The notes: generated by a model from the letters alone, not told the origin. A stretch of DNA of 64,000 nucleotides from Acinetobacter sp. ANC 4910 (GCF_004331035.1 NZ_SJNT01000006.1:124001-188000); one strand, 5' to 3'; positions 35,620 to 46,392 are shown, counted from the stretch's first letter. Translations and numbers: made by a program.

Positions 35620-35985
35620 ATGACTGAGAACAACTGCCCATATTGCAATTTCGATGAGTTTGATATCATTGATAAAAATGAGTTTGGTGTGATTCTACCT
35701 GAGCCAAATGCACTATCTAAAGGACATTGCGTCATTATCCCTCTACGCCATGTCAGCTCGTTCTTTGATGTCACTGACAAAGAACGTAAAAGTTTAATGT
35801 CACTTTTAGAACTGGCTCGCAATGAACTACAGCTTCGTCATCAACCTACAGGTTTTCACGTCGGCTTTAACGATGGCTCGGTATTTGGTGAAGCATCTGA
35901 ACATTTGCACATCCATATTATCCCTCGTTATGATGACCAACCGCTAAAACTCGATGCACGTTGGGGAATGTTAAGCGAAGCTTAA
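35620..35985 (+). CDS. HIT family nucleotide-binding protein
   Basis: The 121-residue protein has the N-terminal CPYC zinc-like pair (residues 5-8) and the histidine triad in EHLHIHIIPRYDDQ near residues 91-104. HIT proteins hydrolyse or transfer nucleotide monophosphates. FHVGFNDGSVFGEASEHLHIHI is the usual Hint-like core. It lies 75 bases after the DLH gene in the same direction and ends with its own terminator. Confidence 0.9.
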   Translation: MTENNCPYCNFDEFDIIDKNEFGVILPEPNALSKGHCVIIPLRHVSSFFDVTDKERKSLMSLLELARNELQLRHQPTGFHVGFNDGSVFGEASEHLHIHIIPRYDDQPLKLDARWGMLSEA

Positions 35986-35996
35986 TCTGTCACCAT

Positions 35997-36027
35997 AAAA
36001 AAATGATGCGATCGCATCATTTTTTTA
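35997..36027 (+). terminator. Terminator after HIT gene
   Basis: ATGATGCGATCGCATCAT is a perfect self-complementary hairpin with A7 before and T7 after. Confidence 0.87.
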
Positions 36028-36108
36028 TGCCTCAATTTCTTGCCAAGACTCAGCAAAAATCAGTATGGCTCCGCTATACTAAGTCGCTTGAAATTGTATA
36101 GAGTTCAC

Positions 36109-37137
36109 ATGTCTTCGTTTTCTTTCTCAGATGCCCTATTAGACTGGTTCGACCTGCATGGTCGACATGACTTGCCTTGGCAAGTGGCAGACAATCCCTA
36201 CCAAGTATGGGTTTCCGAGATTATGTTGCAACAGACTCAAGTCAAAACCGTACTGCAATATTTTGAGCGCTTTGTGCAACGCTTCCCCACAGTTGAAGAT
36301 TTAGGCCATGCCTCTTGGGATGATGTCGCCCCTTACTGGGCAGGTTTAGGCTACTATGCGCGTGCGCGTAACCTACACAAAGCCGCAGCAATCGTGGCGC
36401 AGCAAGGTCATTTTCCGAACAACTTAGAAGATTGGATTGCTTTGCCTGGCATTGGCCGCTCCACAGCGGGTGCATTGATGTCCCTAGGACTACGCCAATA
36501 TGGCGTGATTATGGATGGTAATGTAAAACGTGTTTTAGCCCGTTTCTTTGCCATTGAAGATGATCTCAGCAAGCCTGTACATGAACGTGCTATGTGGCAA
36601 CTGGCAGAACAACTGTGCCCAGAACAACGGAATCATGACTACACCCAAGCCATTATGGATTTAGGGGCAACCATCTGTACCCCGAAAAAACCCTTGTGTT
36701 TGTATTGTCCCATGCAGCAACACTGCAAAGCTCATCAACAGGGCTTAGAAACTGAACTACCGTATAAAAAGCCCAAGAAAGCGGTTCCTGTAAGATCGGC
36801 ACAAGTGATGGTGTTGCAGTGCCAAGATCAATGGCTGTGGTTACAGCGCCCCAATACTGGGTTGTGGGGAGGATTGTGGAGTCTACCCATCTATGACGAT
36901 GGTGCCGAATTGAGCCAAACCACGCAAAGGTTGGGTCTAAAACCGAACAGCCATCGCACTCAAATCTCACATAGTTTTACCCATTTTACTTGGTTACTTG
37001 AGGCGATTTGTTTCCACGTGGAACCAGAACAAAAAGAACATATTGCGATTGAACTCTCAGGCACATGGTACACGCCACAAAAAGCTACACAAATGGGGCT
37101 GCCTACTGCCATGAAAAAATTGATCTCGTCCTTATAG
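36109..37137 (+). CDS. mutY: A/G-specific adenine DNA glycosylase
   Basis: I use the ATG at 36109 (342 residues), where the sequence becomes MutY-like. The enzyme removes adenine opposite 8-oxoguanine. The catalytic Glu is in VWVSEIMLQQTQV (residue 33), the helix-hairpin-helix is in LPGIGRSTAGALMSLG, and the catalytic Asp in VIMDGNVKRVLARF. The 4Fe-4S ligands are in CTPKKPLCLYCPMQQHC (C-x6-C-x2-C-x5-C). A NUDIX-like C-terminal domain follows (residues 230-340). An upstream in-frame extension to 36040 is not needed. Confidence 0.95.
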   Translation: MSSFSFSDALLDWFDLHGRHDLPWQVADNPYQVWVSEIMLQQTQVKTVLQYFERFVQRFPTVEDLGHASWDDVAPYWAGLGYYARARNLHKAAAIVAQQGHFPNNLEDWIALPGIGRSTAGALMSLGLRQYGVIMDGNVKRVLARFFAIEDDLSKPVHERAMWQLAEQLCPEQRNHDYTQAIMDLGATICTPKKPLCLYCPMQQHCKAHQQGLETELPYKKPKKAVPVRSAQVMVLQCQDQWLWLQRPNTGLWGGLWSLPIYDDGAELSQTTQRLGLKPNSHRTQISHSFTHFTWLLEAICFHVEPEQKEHIAIELSGTWYTPQKATQMGLPTAMKKLISSL

Positions 37138-37202
37138 ATATGACATAGTCAGAAACTGAAAGTTTAGCTTCTTGAAAATCACAATAATCAAAAGGAAAAA
37201 TT

Positions 37203-37742
37203 GTGCTTCGTCAGTTTGCGATTAGCAGTTTAACAATCGGTCTTTTGGCACTCACCGCCTGTACTTCGACACCAAAGAAAACAGGCTCAGGACTGCCTCC
37301 ATCTATCGTGCAGGACTTACAACGCACGCCCCTCAAATCAAACTTCCCCATTCCTGTACAAAATATTAAAACCAAGCAATTGAGCGATACATGGGGTGCT
37401 TCACGCAGCCAAGGGCGTCGACATGAAGGCATCGACATTATGGCTCCACGTGGAACAAAAGTGTATAGCACCACCGAGGGATTAATTGCTGACTTACGCG
37501 ATAACAATTTGGGTGGTAAAGTAATTTGGGTGTTGGGGCCGAGTGGCTCTTGGCATTATTATGCACACTTAAATGAGCATAAGCGCGGACTGGCCGTTGG
37601 AGATTATGTCAAAAAAGGCGATCTGATTGGCTATGTAGGCAACACGGGAAATGCCCGACATACTGCACCCCATTTGCATTATGGCATTTATTTAGCAGGT
37701 AAAGGTCGCGGTGCGGTCAATCCTTTTCCATATTTACGTTAA
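37203..37742 (+). CDS. M23 family metallopeptidase lipoprotein
   Basis: The product starts at a GTG (37203) with AAGGAA at 37191-37196 as ribosome-binding site. The lipoprotein signal ends LLALTAC at residues 14-20. The peptidase domain has SQGRRHEGIDIMAPRGTKVYS (His and Asp zinc ligands), then HYYAHLNEHKRGLAVGDYVKKGDLIGYVGNTGNA, and APHLHYGIY with the last zinc ligand. All LytM zinc residues are present, so an active peptidoglycan hydrolase is expected. Length (179 residues) is short and lacks the LysM repeats of NlpD. It follows mutY by 65 bases. Confidence 0.88.
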   Translation: MLRQFAISSLTIGLLALTACTSTPKKTGSGLPPSIVQDLQRTPLKSNFPIPVQNIKTKQLSDTWGASRSQGRRHEGIDIMAPRGTKVYSTTEGLIADLRDNNLGGKVIWVLGPSGSWHYYAHLNEHKRGLAVGDYVKKGDLIGYVGNTGNARHTAPHLHYGIYLAGKGRGAVNPFPYLR

Positions 37743-37759
37743 TTTTTTAGGAAATACAC

Positions 37760-38005
37760 ATGTCTGAAGTGTTGATGAATCGTCTGGTTGAATTTGCAGA
37801 ATCAGGCAATCAACAAAAAATTGTGGTTGCAGGACAAAGCTATCAGGGCTGGGTCATGGAAATTACCGAAGATGCCCTGTTGATCAGTACGGGTTTTGCA
37901 GACAAATCAGGCAAAGATTTCTGGATTTCGTTTAACGACCTACAACATGCCACCTTATTCTATTGGAACAACAAAACAGACCAATGGATAGATTTCACTT
38001 TATAA
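37760..38005 (+). CDS. Hypothetical protein, 81 residues
   Basis: The ATG at 37760 follows a GGAA ribosome-binding site. The product has no signal or membrane helix and shows a beta-rich, acidic sequence (GQSYQGWVMEITEDALLISTGFADKSGKDFWISFNDL) that I do not recognise. It lies 17 bases after the M23 peptidase gene and 25 bases before tag, so it is probably co-transcribed with both. A role in the same operon cannot be named. Confidence 0.6.
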   Translation: MSEVLMNRLVEFAESGNQQKIVVAGQSYQGWVMEITEDALLISTGFADKSGKDFWISFNDLQHATLFYWNNKTDQWIDFTL

Positions 38006-38030
38006 ATCGACAACAACATAGAGAGGAACA

Positions 38031-38594
38031 ATGACTAAACAACGCTGTGGCTGGTGTACCGAGGATCCTCTCTACATTGCCTACCATGATCATGAATGGG
38101 GGCAACCTGTACATGATGAACAACATTTATTTGAAATGCTTTGTCTAGAAGGACAGCAAGCCGGTCTCTCTTGGATTACGGTGCTGAAAAAACGAGAAAG
38201 TTATCGTCAGCATTTTTTTCAGCATCCGATTCAACAGATTGCCGAACTCAGCGACGCAGAGCTTGAAGCCAAATTACAAGATGCAGGACTGATTCGACAC
38301 ATTGGTAAACTACATGCCATTCGAGAGAATGCCCGGGCTTGGCAAAGTCTGAAACAACAAGAAAATGTCGTGGATTGGTTGTGGGGTTTTGTCAGCCACG
38401 ACCCTATTCTAAATGCTGTGCCCAACTATAAAACAGCACCTGCACAAACTGAAATTAGCCAACAAATGTCCAAAGCCTTAAAGAAAAAGGGCTTCAAGTT
38501 TGTGGGGCCAACCACCTGTTATGCCTTTATGCAAGCCGTAGGTATGGTCGATGATCACGAAGACCATTGCCCCGCCAAAAATACAAAAAAATAG
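38031..38594 (+). CDS. tag: DNA-3-methyladenine glycosylase I
   Basis: The 187-residue enzyme excises 3-methyladenine. Zinc ligands are visible: CGWC at residues 6-9, and HDHEW and DDHEDHC (residues 176-182). The active-site region FEMLCLEGQQAGLSWITVLKKRESYR near residue 36 and KFVGPTTCYAFMQAVGMVDDHE near residue 155 are diagnostic. It follows the 81-residue gene by 25 bases and precedes an alcohol dehydrogenase gene by 26 bases. Confidence 0.93.
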   Translation: MTKQRCGWCTEDPLYIAYHDHEWGQPVHDEQHLFEMLCLEGQQAGLSWITVLKKRESYRQHFFQHPIQQIAELSDAELEAKLQDAGLIRHIGKLHAIRENARAWQSLKQQENVVDWLWGFVSHDPILNAVPNYKTAPAQTEISQQMSKALKKKGFKFVGPTTCYAFMQAVGMVDDHEDHCPAKNTKK

Positions 38595-38620
38595 CCCCCT
38601 ATAAATAAGAGGATGATGTC

Positions 38621-39658
38621 ATGAGTAATAATCTGATCAATGGCTATGCTGCCCTACATGCAGGCGAAGCACTGGTACCCTTTCAGTTTGATGCGGGCGA
38701 ACTTCTGCCACATCAAGTTGAAATTAAAGTGGAATATTGTGGGCTCTGTCATTCTGATGTTTCAGTGATTGGCAACGAATGGGGCAATGCTGTTTACCCT
38801 GTAATCGCAGGGCATGAAGTCATTGGCACTATTTTAAGAATGGGTTCTGAAGCCAAAGGATTACAGATGGGTCAACGCGTAGGGTTGGGTTGGACTGCGG
38901 AAAGCTGCCAATACTGTGATCCATGTGTGGCTGGACAGCCTGTGTTATGTAGCAGTGGCAGTACTGCGACCATTGTGGGTCATGCTGGTGGCTTTGCCGA
39001 TAAAGTCCGAGCGGCATGGCAATGGGTCATTCCGCTACCAGAAGACTTAGATCCTGAAAGTGCGGGTCCTCTGCTCTGTGGAGGGATTACCGTATTTGAC
39101 CCTTTGCTTAAGCATAATATTCAAGCCACCCATCATGTCGGTGTGATTGGTATTGGTGGCTTGGGGCATATCGCGATTAAGTTACTCAAAGCGTGGGGCT
39201 GTGAAATAACGGCCTTTACTTCAAGTCTGGACAAGACTGATGAACTTAAAGCGATGGGTGCAGACCATGTCGTAAATAGCCGCGATGTAGATGCACTGAA
39301 AACTCAACGAGGCAAATTTGATCTGTTGCTCAGTACGGTTAATGTCACACTGAATTGGCCTGCTTATATCAGTACACTTGCACCCAATGGCACCATACAT
39401 CTTTTAGGGTTACCACTAGAACCCATCAAGTTTAATGCAGGCAGTCTGATTGGCGGAGCAAAGTCAATCACAGGCTCACCCACAGGTTCACCTGCTGCAT
39501 TACGTCAACTGCTTAAGTTCGCTGCGCGTAAAAACATTGCGCCACAAATTGAACTGTTCCCGATGTCACAACTCAATCAGGCGATAGAGCGTTTGCACTC
39601 AGGTCAAGCCCGTTATCGGATTGTGCTTCAAGCCGACTTCGAATCAAGCACAACATAA
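38621..39658 (+). CDS. Zinc-dependent alcohol dehydrogenase (AdhP/YahK-like)
   Basis: The 345-residue enzyme has the catalytic zinc site CGLCHSDV near residue 37, GHEVIG near residue 65, and the structural-zinc cysteines CQYCDPCVAGQPVLC around residue 92. A Rossmann NAD(P) motif is in VGVIGIGGLGHIAIKLL. Family placement is clear, and the substrate is not. Its last 31 bases overlap the 3' end of the convergent MocR gene (39628-39658). It probably shares transcription with tag. Confidence 0.87.
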   Translation: MSNNLINGYAALHAGEALVPFQFDAGELLPHQVEIKVEYCGLCHSDVSVIGNEWGNAVYPVIAGHEVIGTILRMGSEAKGLQMGQRVGLGWTAESCQYCDPCVAGQPVLCSSGSTATIVGHAGGFADKVRAAWQWVIPLPEDLDPESAGPLLCGGITVFDPLLKHNIQATHHVGVIGIGGLGHIAIKLLKAWGCEITAFTSSLDKTDELKAMGADHVVNSRDVDALKTQRGKFDLLLSTVNVTLNWPAYISTLAPNGTIHLLGLPLEPIKFNAGSLIGGAKSITGSPTGSPAALRQLLKFAARKNIAPQIELFPMSQLNQAIERLHSGQARYRIVLQADFESSTT

Positions 39659-41082
39659 TCCAATTGTCGCCGAGTCCAAGCTGCCAAGCACTCAATCGCT
39701 TGGCGGATCTCGGCGGATAATTCATGACCTGCATTTAACCGTATGCAATTCTTATAACGCTGCTCTTCTCCAAACACAATGCCGGGTACAATACTGATAC
39801 CTTGCTGTTGTGCATAATGATACATATCCAAACTATGAATGGCTTCAGGCAACTGTAACCACAGCGCATAGCCTCCTTTAGGCTGATTCAAGCGAATCTC
39901 GACACCCGAAAAAGCCTGAATCAAAAATTGCCGATATTGCTCAACTTGCTGCATTAAACAGGGTTTTAAACGGTTTAAATGCTCTCGATAGGCGCGGCTA
40001 TAAATCAGATCAGCCAAGCCCAATTGCAAGGGCGTATTCACCGCAACATGTCGAGTCAGAAGTTGTGCACGTAAATGGTTTAAACGTGACGGCATGCAAA
40101 ACCACCCCACCCGATAAGCAGTAGATAAGGATTTGGAAACCGAACCACAGTAAATGACATAACCCTGTCGATCCCAGTATTGAATCGGCAATGGACGTTT
40201 TAAATCAAAACTGCATTCGGCATAAATATCATCCTCAATCACATAGCACTGATATTGAGCTGCCAACTGAGCAATTTTTTCCTTTTCTGTGGGGCTTAAA
40301 CAAAAGCCCAGAGGGTTCTGAAAATTGGCAGTGAGTAAGCACGCTTTCGCCCCCGAATCACGCATCGCCTGTTCAAATCGATTCAGGTCAAAGCCATTGG
40401 CATGCGCTGGAACTTCAACAATTTTACGATTCAGACTCGCCAACAATTGCAACTGCCCGTTAAAGTTGGGTGTCGGTACAATAATGCTATCGCCTTCTTG
40501 GGTCAGGGTTTGAATCACCACCGACAAAGCTGGCATGCAACCATTGCTGATATAAATATCTTCAGCTGCCATGTAAATGCCATCTTCTGCCCAATGCGCC
40601 GACAATGCTTCTCTTAAACGTCGATGCCCCTGTTTATCACTATACAAAAAATCTTCAGGTTTACTGTGCTTCAGCGCACGTTGAATAGAACGGCGGAGTG
40701 CCTCTACAGGCACTAAATTTGGCGAAAGCTGAATAGATCCCAAATGAATCATTTGATCATGGATAGAGGCTTCTTGAATTTCTATTTGTAGTTCTAAATT
40801 AGACACTTCTCGGGCAGTCACCGCAAAATCGACATGCTGCGGCACAGCGACTGCCAAAGCTTGTGGTTGCACAAAGTAGCCTGCTTGAGGCTTGGCCGTA
40901 ATTAAACCTTGTGCCTCTAATAGTTCATAACAACTTTTGGCTGTATTGAGGCTGACCTGTTGCGATTGGGCAAACTGACGCAATGAACTCAAACGCTGCC
41001 CTGCTCCCAATTCTCCTGCATAAATTTTCTGTGCTAACTGGTGTGCCAAATCACGATACTGAATGCCCATTACTGTACTCAT
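39628..41082 (-). CDS. MocR/PdxR-type GntR regulator with aminotransferase-like domain
   Basis: The 484-residue protein fuses a GntR winged helix (residues 5-75: YRDLAHQLAQKIYAGELGAGQRLSSLRQFAQSQQVSLNTAKSCYELLEAQGLI) to a fold-type I PLP domain. In the latter, the lysine lies in YCGSVSKSLSTAYRVGWF. This is the MocR family, which senses PLP or amino compounds. The target is not identifiable. Its 3' end overlaps the alcohol dehydrogenase gene by 31 bases. The divergent neighbour, a small lipoprotein, begins 86 bases to the right. Confidence 0.87.
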   Translation of the reverse strand: MSTVMGIQYRDLAHQLAQKIYAGELGAGQRLSSLRQFAQSQQVSLNTAKSCYELLEAQGLITAKPQAGYFVQPQALAVAVPQHVDFAVTAREVSNLELQIEIQEASIHDQMIHLGSIQLSPNLVPVEALRRSIQRALKHSKPEDFLYSDKQGHRRLREALSAHWAEDGIYMAAEDIYISNGCMPALSVVIQTLTQEGDSIIVPTPNFNGQLQLLASLNRKIVEVPAHANGFDLNRFEQAMRDSGAKACLLTANFQNPLGFCLSPTEKEKIAQLAAQYQCYVIEDDIYAECSFDLKRPLPIQYWDRQGYVIYCGSVSKSLSTAYRVGWFCMPSRLNHLRAQLLTRHVAVNTPLQLGLADLIYSRAYREHLNRLKPCLMQQVEQYRQFLIQAFSGVEIRLNQPKGGYALWLQLPEAIHSLDMYHYAQQQGISIVPGIVFGEEQRYKNCIRLNAGHELSAEIRQAIECLAAWTRRQLDYVVLDSKSA

Positions 41083-41167
41083 TTTTTAATATATTTTGTA
41101 TCTGTAACCAAGAATACACCCTGCCTATGCTAGGCGTACAGTTCATTTTTATTTGGGGAAAATCAAT

Positions 41168-41569
41168 ATGTATCGTCTTAGTCTTGTCGTCCTTACCCTG
41201 TTTCTTACCGCCTGCCAACCCAGCACATCAGTTTGGCAACAGCAACATGATTTTATTTGTCAGTCTTTAATCGAAGGCTTTTTAAAAGCATCTGGACAAC
41301 AAAACTTTGAATTGAACCAGAAAAGTGATGTCGTGGATAGCGTCATCCCGCAGCGCCTGTTTAGCTATCAATCTGGTTCAACCCGTACCACCTTAATCGG
41401 TGAAACACAACGAAAAGAGTTACGCTTTGTCTGTTGGAACGACGCACAGCATTTTGCGATTGCTGAACATGATCCGAATCAAGCGCCACGACAAGCCTTG
41501 CTCACTGTACAGCTTCACTTGCCCAAAACTACAGATAAATTGCAAGTTTCTGCGCCAAAAACTCAATGA
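41168..41569 (+). CDS. Small lipoprotein, unknown function
   Basis: The ATG at 41168 leads into a lipoprotein signal ending LFLTACQ at residues 11-17. The mature part has about 115 residues with two cysteines (near FICQSL and FVCWND) that could form a disulfide. I do not recognise the family. It is divergent from the MocR gene and convergent with the LysR gene, whose 3' end overlaps its last 41 bases. Confidence 0.6.
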   Translation: MYRLSLVVLTLFLTACQPSTSVWQQQHDFICQSLIEGFLKASGQQNFELNQKSDVVDSVIPQRLFSYQSGSTRTTLIGETQRKELRFVCWNDAQHFAIAEHDPNQAPRQALLTVQLHLPKTTDKLQVSAPKTQ

Positions 41570-42425
41570 ACAAGCGAACCCGTTTCGGTAAGTGTTCTTG
41601 TTGATAGTACACCGCATGGATTTTTTGATATTGCAGTTCAATCTGATCTTCAAACAGGGCCACCAAACGTCCTGCACGGAGATCATCTTGAACCAAAAAA
41701 CGCGACAAGCAGGTAATCCCAGTACCGTTAAGCACCAACTGACGTACGGTTTCCCCATTCGATGCCTTGATTTTTGGATGAATATTCAGATGTTGTCCCT
41801 GCAACATTAAAGGCCAAGTATTTAAATGTGTAGGCTGGGTAAAACCGATCAAGGGGTGCTGCAACAACTGCTCAGGCTGGCTCGGCGTGCCATGTTGGGC
41901 TAAATAGTCAGGACTCGCCACAATATACAGGCGGCTATGACACAACAGCTTGGCATGTAAGCTGGAATCATTTAACTCGCCAAAACGAATCGCCACATCG
42001 GTTTTATGTTCCAGTAAATCAATAATCTGATCGTGATTATTCAATTCAATTTCAATCTTCGGATATTGCTGCATAAACTCCTGAATCAGTGGCACAATCA
42101 CATGCAGCACAAAGGGCGTCGCTGAATCGACCCGAATGAGACCTGAAATATCATGATCAGATTTTAATAACGCATCTTCAGCTTCGGTCAAATCATTCAA
42201 AATCTTACGTGATTTTTCCAGAAACAACTGCCCTTCTTGCGTCAGTTTCAACTTGCGCGTAGTCCGTTCCAGCAGGGTCACATTGAGTTTGCTTTCCAAG
42301 CGCTGCAAGGCACGACTAACGCCAGATGTGGTTTGTCCTAATTGCTCCGCAGCTTTCACAATCGAGCCACTTTCAACAATCTGGACAAAAGCATTTAACT
42401 CTTCAATGGTCGATTTCATCGTCAT
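41529..42425 (-). CDS. LysR family transcriptional regulator
   Basis: The 298-residue protein has the N-terminal LysR helix-turn-helix, IEELNAFVQIVESGSIVKAAEQLGQTTSGVSRALQRLESKLNVTLLERTTRKLKLT, and the usual substrate-binding domain. It is divergent from the aldo-keto reductase and MFS genes over 105 bases and probably controls them. An alternative start is the ATG two codons further in (42419). The 3' end overlaps the lipoprotein gene by 41 bases. Confidence 0.88.
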   Translation of the reverse strand: MTMKSTIEELNAFVQIVESGSIVKAAEQLGQTTSGVSRALQRLESKLNVTLLERTTRKLKLTQEGQLFLEKSRKILNDLTEAEDALLKSDHDISGLIRVDSATPFVLHVIVPLIQEFMQQYPKIEIELNNHDQIIDLLEHKTDVAIRFGELNDSSLHAKLLCHSRLYIVASPDYLAQHGTPSQPEQLLQHPLIGFTQPTHLNTWPLMLQGQHLNIHPKIKASNGETVRQLVLNGTGITCLSRFLVQDDLRAGRLVALFEDQIELQYQKIHAVYYQQEHLPKRVRLFIEFLAQKLAIYL

Positions 42426-42530
42426 TTTATTGATTATTGGTCAACAATATTTTGCAAATTCCTAGATTTTTCCACAACAGTTATTTCAGCAAAATAGCTC
42501 CATCTTTAAAAAAGTTCGGTTGAGAAAAAC

Positions 42531-43334
42531 ATGATTGTTCCAAAAATAGGAATGGGGACCTTTCGTTTGACGGGTGCAACAGTAATTGATGCTGTTCAGA
42601 TGGCACTTAAGGTCGGCTATCGTGCCATTGATACAGCACAAATTTATGGCAATGAAGCTGAAATTGGTCAAGCCATTGCCAACAGTGGTGTACCACAACA
42701 TGAATTATTTTTGACCACCAAAATTTGGACTGAAAATTACGCTCCAGAGCAATTGATTCTGAGCTTAAAACAGAGCTTGAAAAAGTTAGGTACAGATGCA
42801 GTAAATTTGACTTTAATCCACTGGCCTGCCCCACAACTGGGCGTTCAAATTGAGGAAGTCATGCAAGCCTTGCTGCATGCCAAGCAATTAGGATTGACTG
42901 AACATATCGGGATTTCTAATTTTAATATTGCCCTGACCGAGCAAGCAATTAACAGTATTGGACTCGAGCATATTGCCACCAATCAAATTGAACTGAGTCC
43001 TTATTTACAAAATCGTCGCTTGGTCAGTTATCTGCAACAGCAACAAATTGATGTGACCTCTTACATGACTTTGGCCTATGGCAAAGTGTTGCAAGAGCCT
43101 GTCTTACAGACTATTGCCCAGCAAATCAATGCCAGTCCCGCGCAAGTGGCATTGGCGTGGGCGCTGCAACAAGGCTATGCCGTCATTCCATCTTCTACAC
43201 AACGGGCGCATTTGTTGGCAAATTTAAAAGCGCAAGATTTACAGCTCGCTCCTGAGCAGATGCAGGTAATTACTGAACTCGACCGAAACTCACGTGAGGT
43301 AAATCCTGAACAACTCGCTCCCGAGTGGGACTAG
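42531..43334 (+). CDS. dkgB: Aldo/keto reductase (DkgB-like)
   Basis: The 267-residue enzyme is a NADPH-dependent aldo-keto reductase. [22 protein letters not shown] carries the catalytic Asp and Tyr, and [12 protein letters not shown] the catalytic Lys. Near residue 97 LTLIHWPAP provides His, and near residue 117 [12 protein letters not shown] is the family signature. Length is normal for 2,5-diketo-D-gluconate reductases. It is divergent from the LysR gene and followed after 9 bases by an MFS pump gene, so they form an operon. Confidence 0.85.
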   Translation: MIVPKIGMGTFRLTGATVIDAVQMALKVGYRAIDTAQIYGNEAEIGQAIANSGVPQHELFLTTKIWTENYAPEQLILSLKQSLKKLGTDAVNLTLIHWPAPQLGVQIEEVMQALLHAKQLGLTEHIGISNFNIALTEQAINSIGLEHIATNQIELSPYLQNRRLVSYLQQQQIDVTSYMTLAYGKVLQEPVLQTIAQQINASPAQVALAWALQQGYAVIPSSTQRAHLLANLKAQDLQLAPEQMQVITELDRNSREVNPEQLAPEWD

Positions 43335-43343
43335 GGCAATCAA

Positions 43344-44543
43344 ATGAAAATGAATTACCCCTTATTGGCGCTGGCAATAGGCGCCTTTGCAATTGGAACC
43401 ACTGAATTTTCCCCCATGGGCTTTTTACCTGAAATTGCCCGTGATCTGAGTATTTCTATTCCACAAGCAGGTATGCTCATCAGTGCCTATGCCATTGGGG
43501 TGATGTTGGGCGCCCCACTGATGACCCTGTGGTTTAGCCGTTATTCCAAACGGCGTGCCCTGATCCTGCTCATGGTCATTTTCACGCTAGGCAACCTGCT
43601 GGCTTATTTTGCCCACAGTTATTCAAGCTTAATGCTGGCACGTATCTTGACCAGCTTAAATCATGGTGCTTTCTTTGGCATTGGTTCCGTGGTCGCCGCC
43701 AGTGTGGTGCCCAAAGAAAAACAAGCCAGTGCCGTCGCAGCCATGTTTATGGGACTGACTCTGGCCAATATTGGCGGTGTTCCCTTCGCCACTTGGGTGG
43801 GACAACATATTGGTTGGCGCATTGCTTTTCTGGGAATCACGCTACTGGGTGTAATCACCATGCTATCTCTCTGGAAAGCACTTCCCGAAGGTCAAGCCAG
43901 TGCTCGTCCCAATATTGCTCAGGAACTCAAGGTACTCCGTCGTTTACCTGTGGTTTTGGCATTATTGACCACAGTCATGAGCTCAGGCGCAATGTTCACA
44001 CTGTATACCTACATTGCCCCCAGTTTGCAAAACTTCACTCAAGCTACACCAAGCATGATTACCTTTATGTTGGTTCTGGTCGGGATTGGCTTTTCGATTG
44101 GCAATCATCTGGGGGGCAAATTCGCAGATCGCTCACTGGATCGGACTTTATTGGGTTTTCTCAGCCTACTTAGCATCATGATGTTGCTGTTTCCATGGTT
44201 GGCGCAAACTGCCTTTGGCGCCGCCATCGCATTAACCCTTTGGGGAGCCGCCGCATTTGCAGTGGTTCCCCCCTTACAAATGCGCGTCATGTCGGTTGCA
44301 CATGAAGCCTCAGGACTTGCCTCTTCGGTCAATATTGGCGCCTTTAATTTAGGCAATGCCTTGGGCGCACTGGCGGGTGCCAGTGTACTCAGTTTTGGAC
44401 TCAGCTACACGGCGGTGTCTTGGATCGGCGCACTATTAAGTGGTCTAGCCTTGCTGTTAGTCGGCTTACAAAAAATGTTACTGAACAAACAGCTTGTACA
44501 AAGCCAAATACAGAAAATAGAACCTCAATGTCTTGAACACTAA
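43344..44543 (+). CDS. MFS transporter (AraJ/YdhP-like drug-type exporter)
   Basis: The 399-residue protein has twelve membrane segments. It opens with LALAIGAFAIGTTEFSPMGFLPEIARDL, the DHA1-type signature. YAIGVMLGAPLMTLWFSRYSKRRALILLM follows, and the second half is similar in pattern to AraJ/YdhP. These proteins export sugars or drugs in E. coli, but the substrate here is unknown. It follows the aldo-keto reductase by nine bases, so the LysR regulator probably controls both. Confidence 0.85.
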   Translation: MKMNYPLLALAIGAFAIGTTEFSPMGFLPEIARDLSISIPQAGMLISAYAIGVMLGAPLMTLWFSRYSKRRALILLMVIFTLGNLLAYFAHSYSSLMLARILTSLNHGAFFGIGSVVAASVVPKEKQASAVAAMFMGLTLANIGGVPFATWVGQHIGWRIAFLGITLLGVITMLSLWKALPEGQASARPNIAQELKVLRRLPVVLALLTTVMSSGAMFTLYTYIAPSLQNFTQATPSMITFMLVLVGIGFSIGNHLGGKFADRSLDRTLLGFLSLLSIMMLLFPWLAQTAFGAAIALTLWGAAAFAVVPPLQMRVMSVAHEASGLASSVNIGAFNLGNALGALAGASVLSFGLSYTAVSWIGALLSGLALLLVGLQKMLLNKQLVQSQIQKIEPQCLEH

Positions 44544-44571
44544 ATCCATGTCAATTTTAACATCGCATTGA

Positions 44572-45216
44572 CTAGCGCAATGTCACTGGCAAAGCTGCAT
44601 AATTTCGCGGTTTTGCCAATTCATCCTTCATCTTCAACAACATTTGATAGGGCTGCTGCTCGACAAATAAATTCACAGCGCTAAGCGGAATAGAGCCGTC
44701 AGGATCGGCATAGCCATAGGTCGAGACTTTCACTTTCTGCTTCCCCAGTTTCTGAAAAGTCCAGTCGCCTTCATAACGGGTTAAACGTACATAATTGGGA
44801 TTTAACGGATAGCCTTGATTCACAGCCTTGTTTTGAATATGAATCATGCCTTGGGCGTCTTTACTCATTTTCCCCTTTACCACCAAATCTCGGTCTTTTA
44901 AAGGAAAGGGAAAATCCAGCACCATATACAACAGAAACTCGCCTTTGCTGTCGTCACGAGATAACACTTTGACACTGCCCATATAAGGCACCCATTTGGG
45001 GGCTTGTTCCACATCCAAAATCAGAGCAGTGGCCTTTTCAATCGGGACATCAAAATGAGTTTCGGCTTTATACAACACCACAGGGTTTTCAGTATTTTGG
45101 TAAGTCCAAACTTTAATATTTTGCTTGTTAATACTGAGTTTGGCATTGTCGATAGACTTGGCCTGTGCTGTAGCAAATAAGGCTACAGCACAGCAAGTGA
45201 TCAGTTTTATTTTCAT
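44572..45216 (-). CDS. Secreted START-domain protein
   Basis: The 214-residue product has a signal peptide (residues 1-19, ending AQA) and a START/SRPBCC-like lipid-binding fold. It carries the pattern VLYKAETHFDVPIEKATALILDVEQAPKWVPYMGSVKVLSRD, followed by LLYMVLDFPFPLKDRDLVVKGKM. Similar periplasmic START proteins occur in pseudomonads. The lipid ligand is unknown. It lies downstream of dapB in the same direction, with a 58-base gap. Confidence 0.8.
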   Translation of the reverse strand: MKIKLITCCAVALFATAQAKSIDNAKLSINKQNIKVWTYQNTENPVVLYKAETHFDVPIEKATALILDVEQAPKWVPYMGSVKVLSRDDSKGEFLLYMVLDFPFPLKDRDLVVKGKMSKDAQGMIHIQNKAVNQGYPLNPNYVRLTRYEGDWTFQKLGKQKVKVSTYGYADPDGSIPLSAVNLFVEQQPYQMLLKMKDELAKPRNYAALPVTLR

Positions 45217-45274
45217 TAAATTCAGCTTCTTATTTTAATTTTATGCAAATGTTTTCGCAAATTCAGGCCGTGTT

Positions 45275-46392
<1,118 letters not shown>

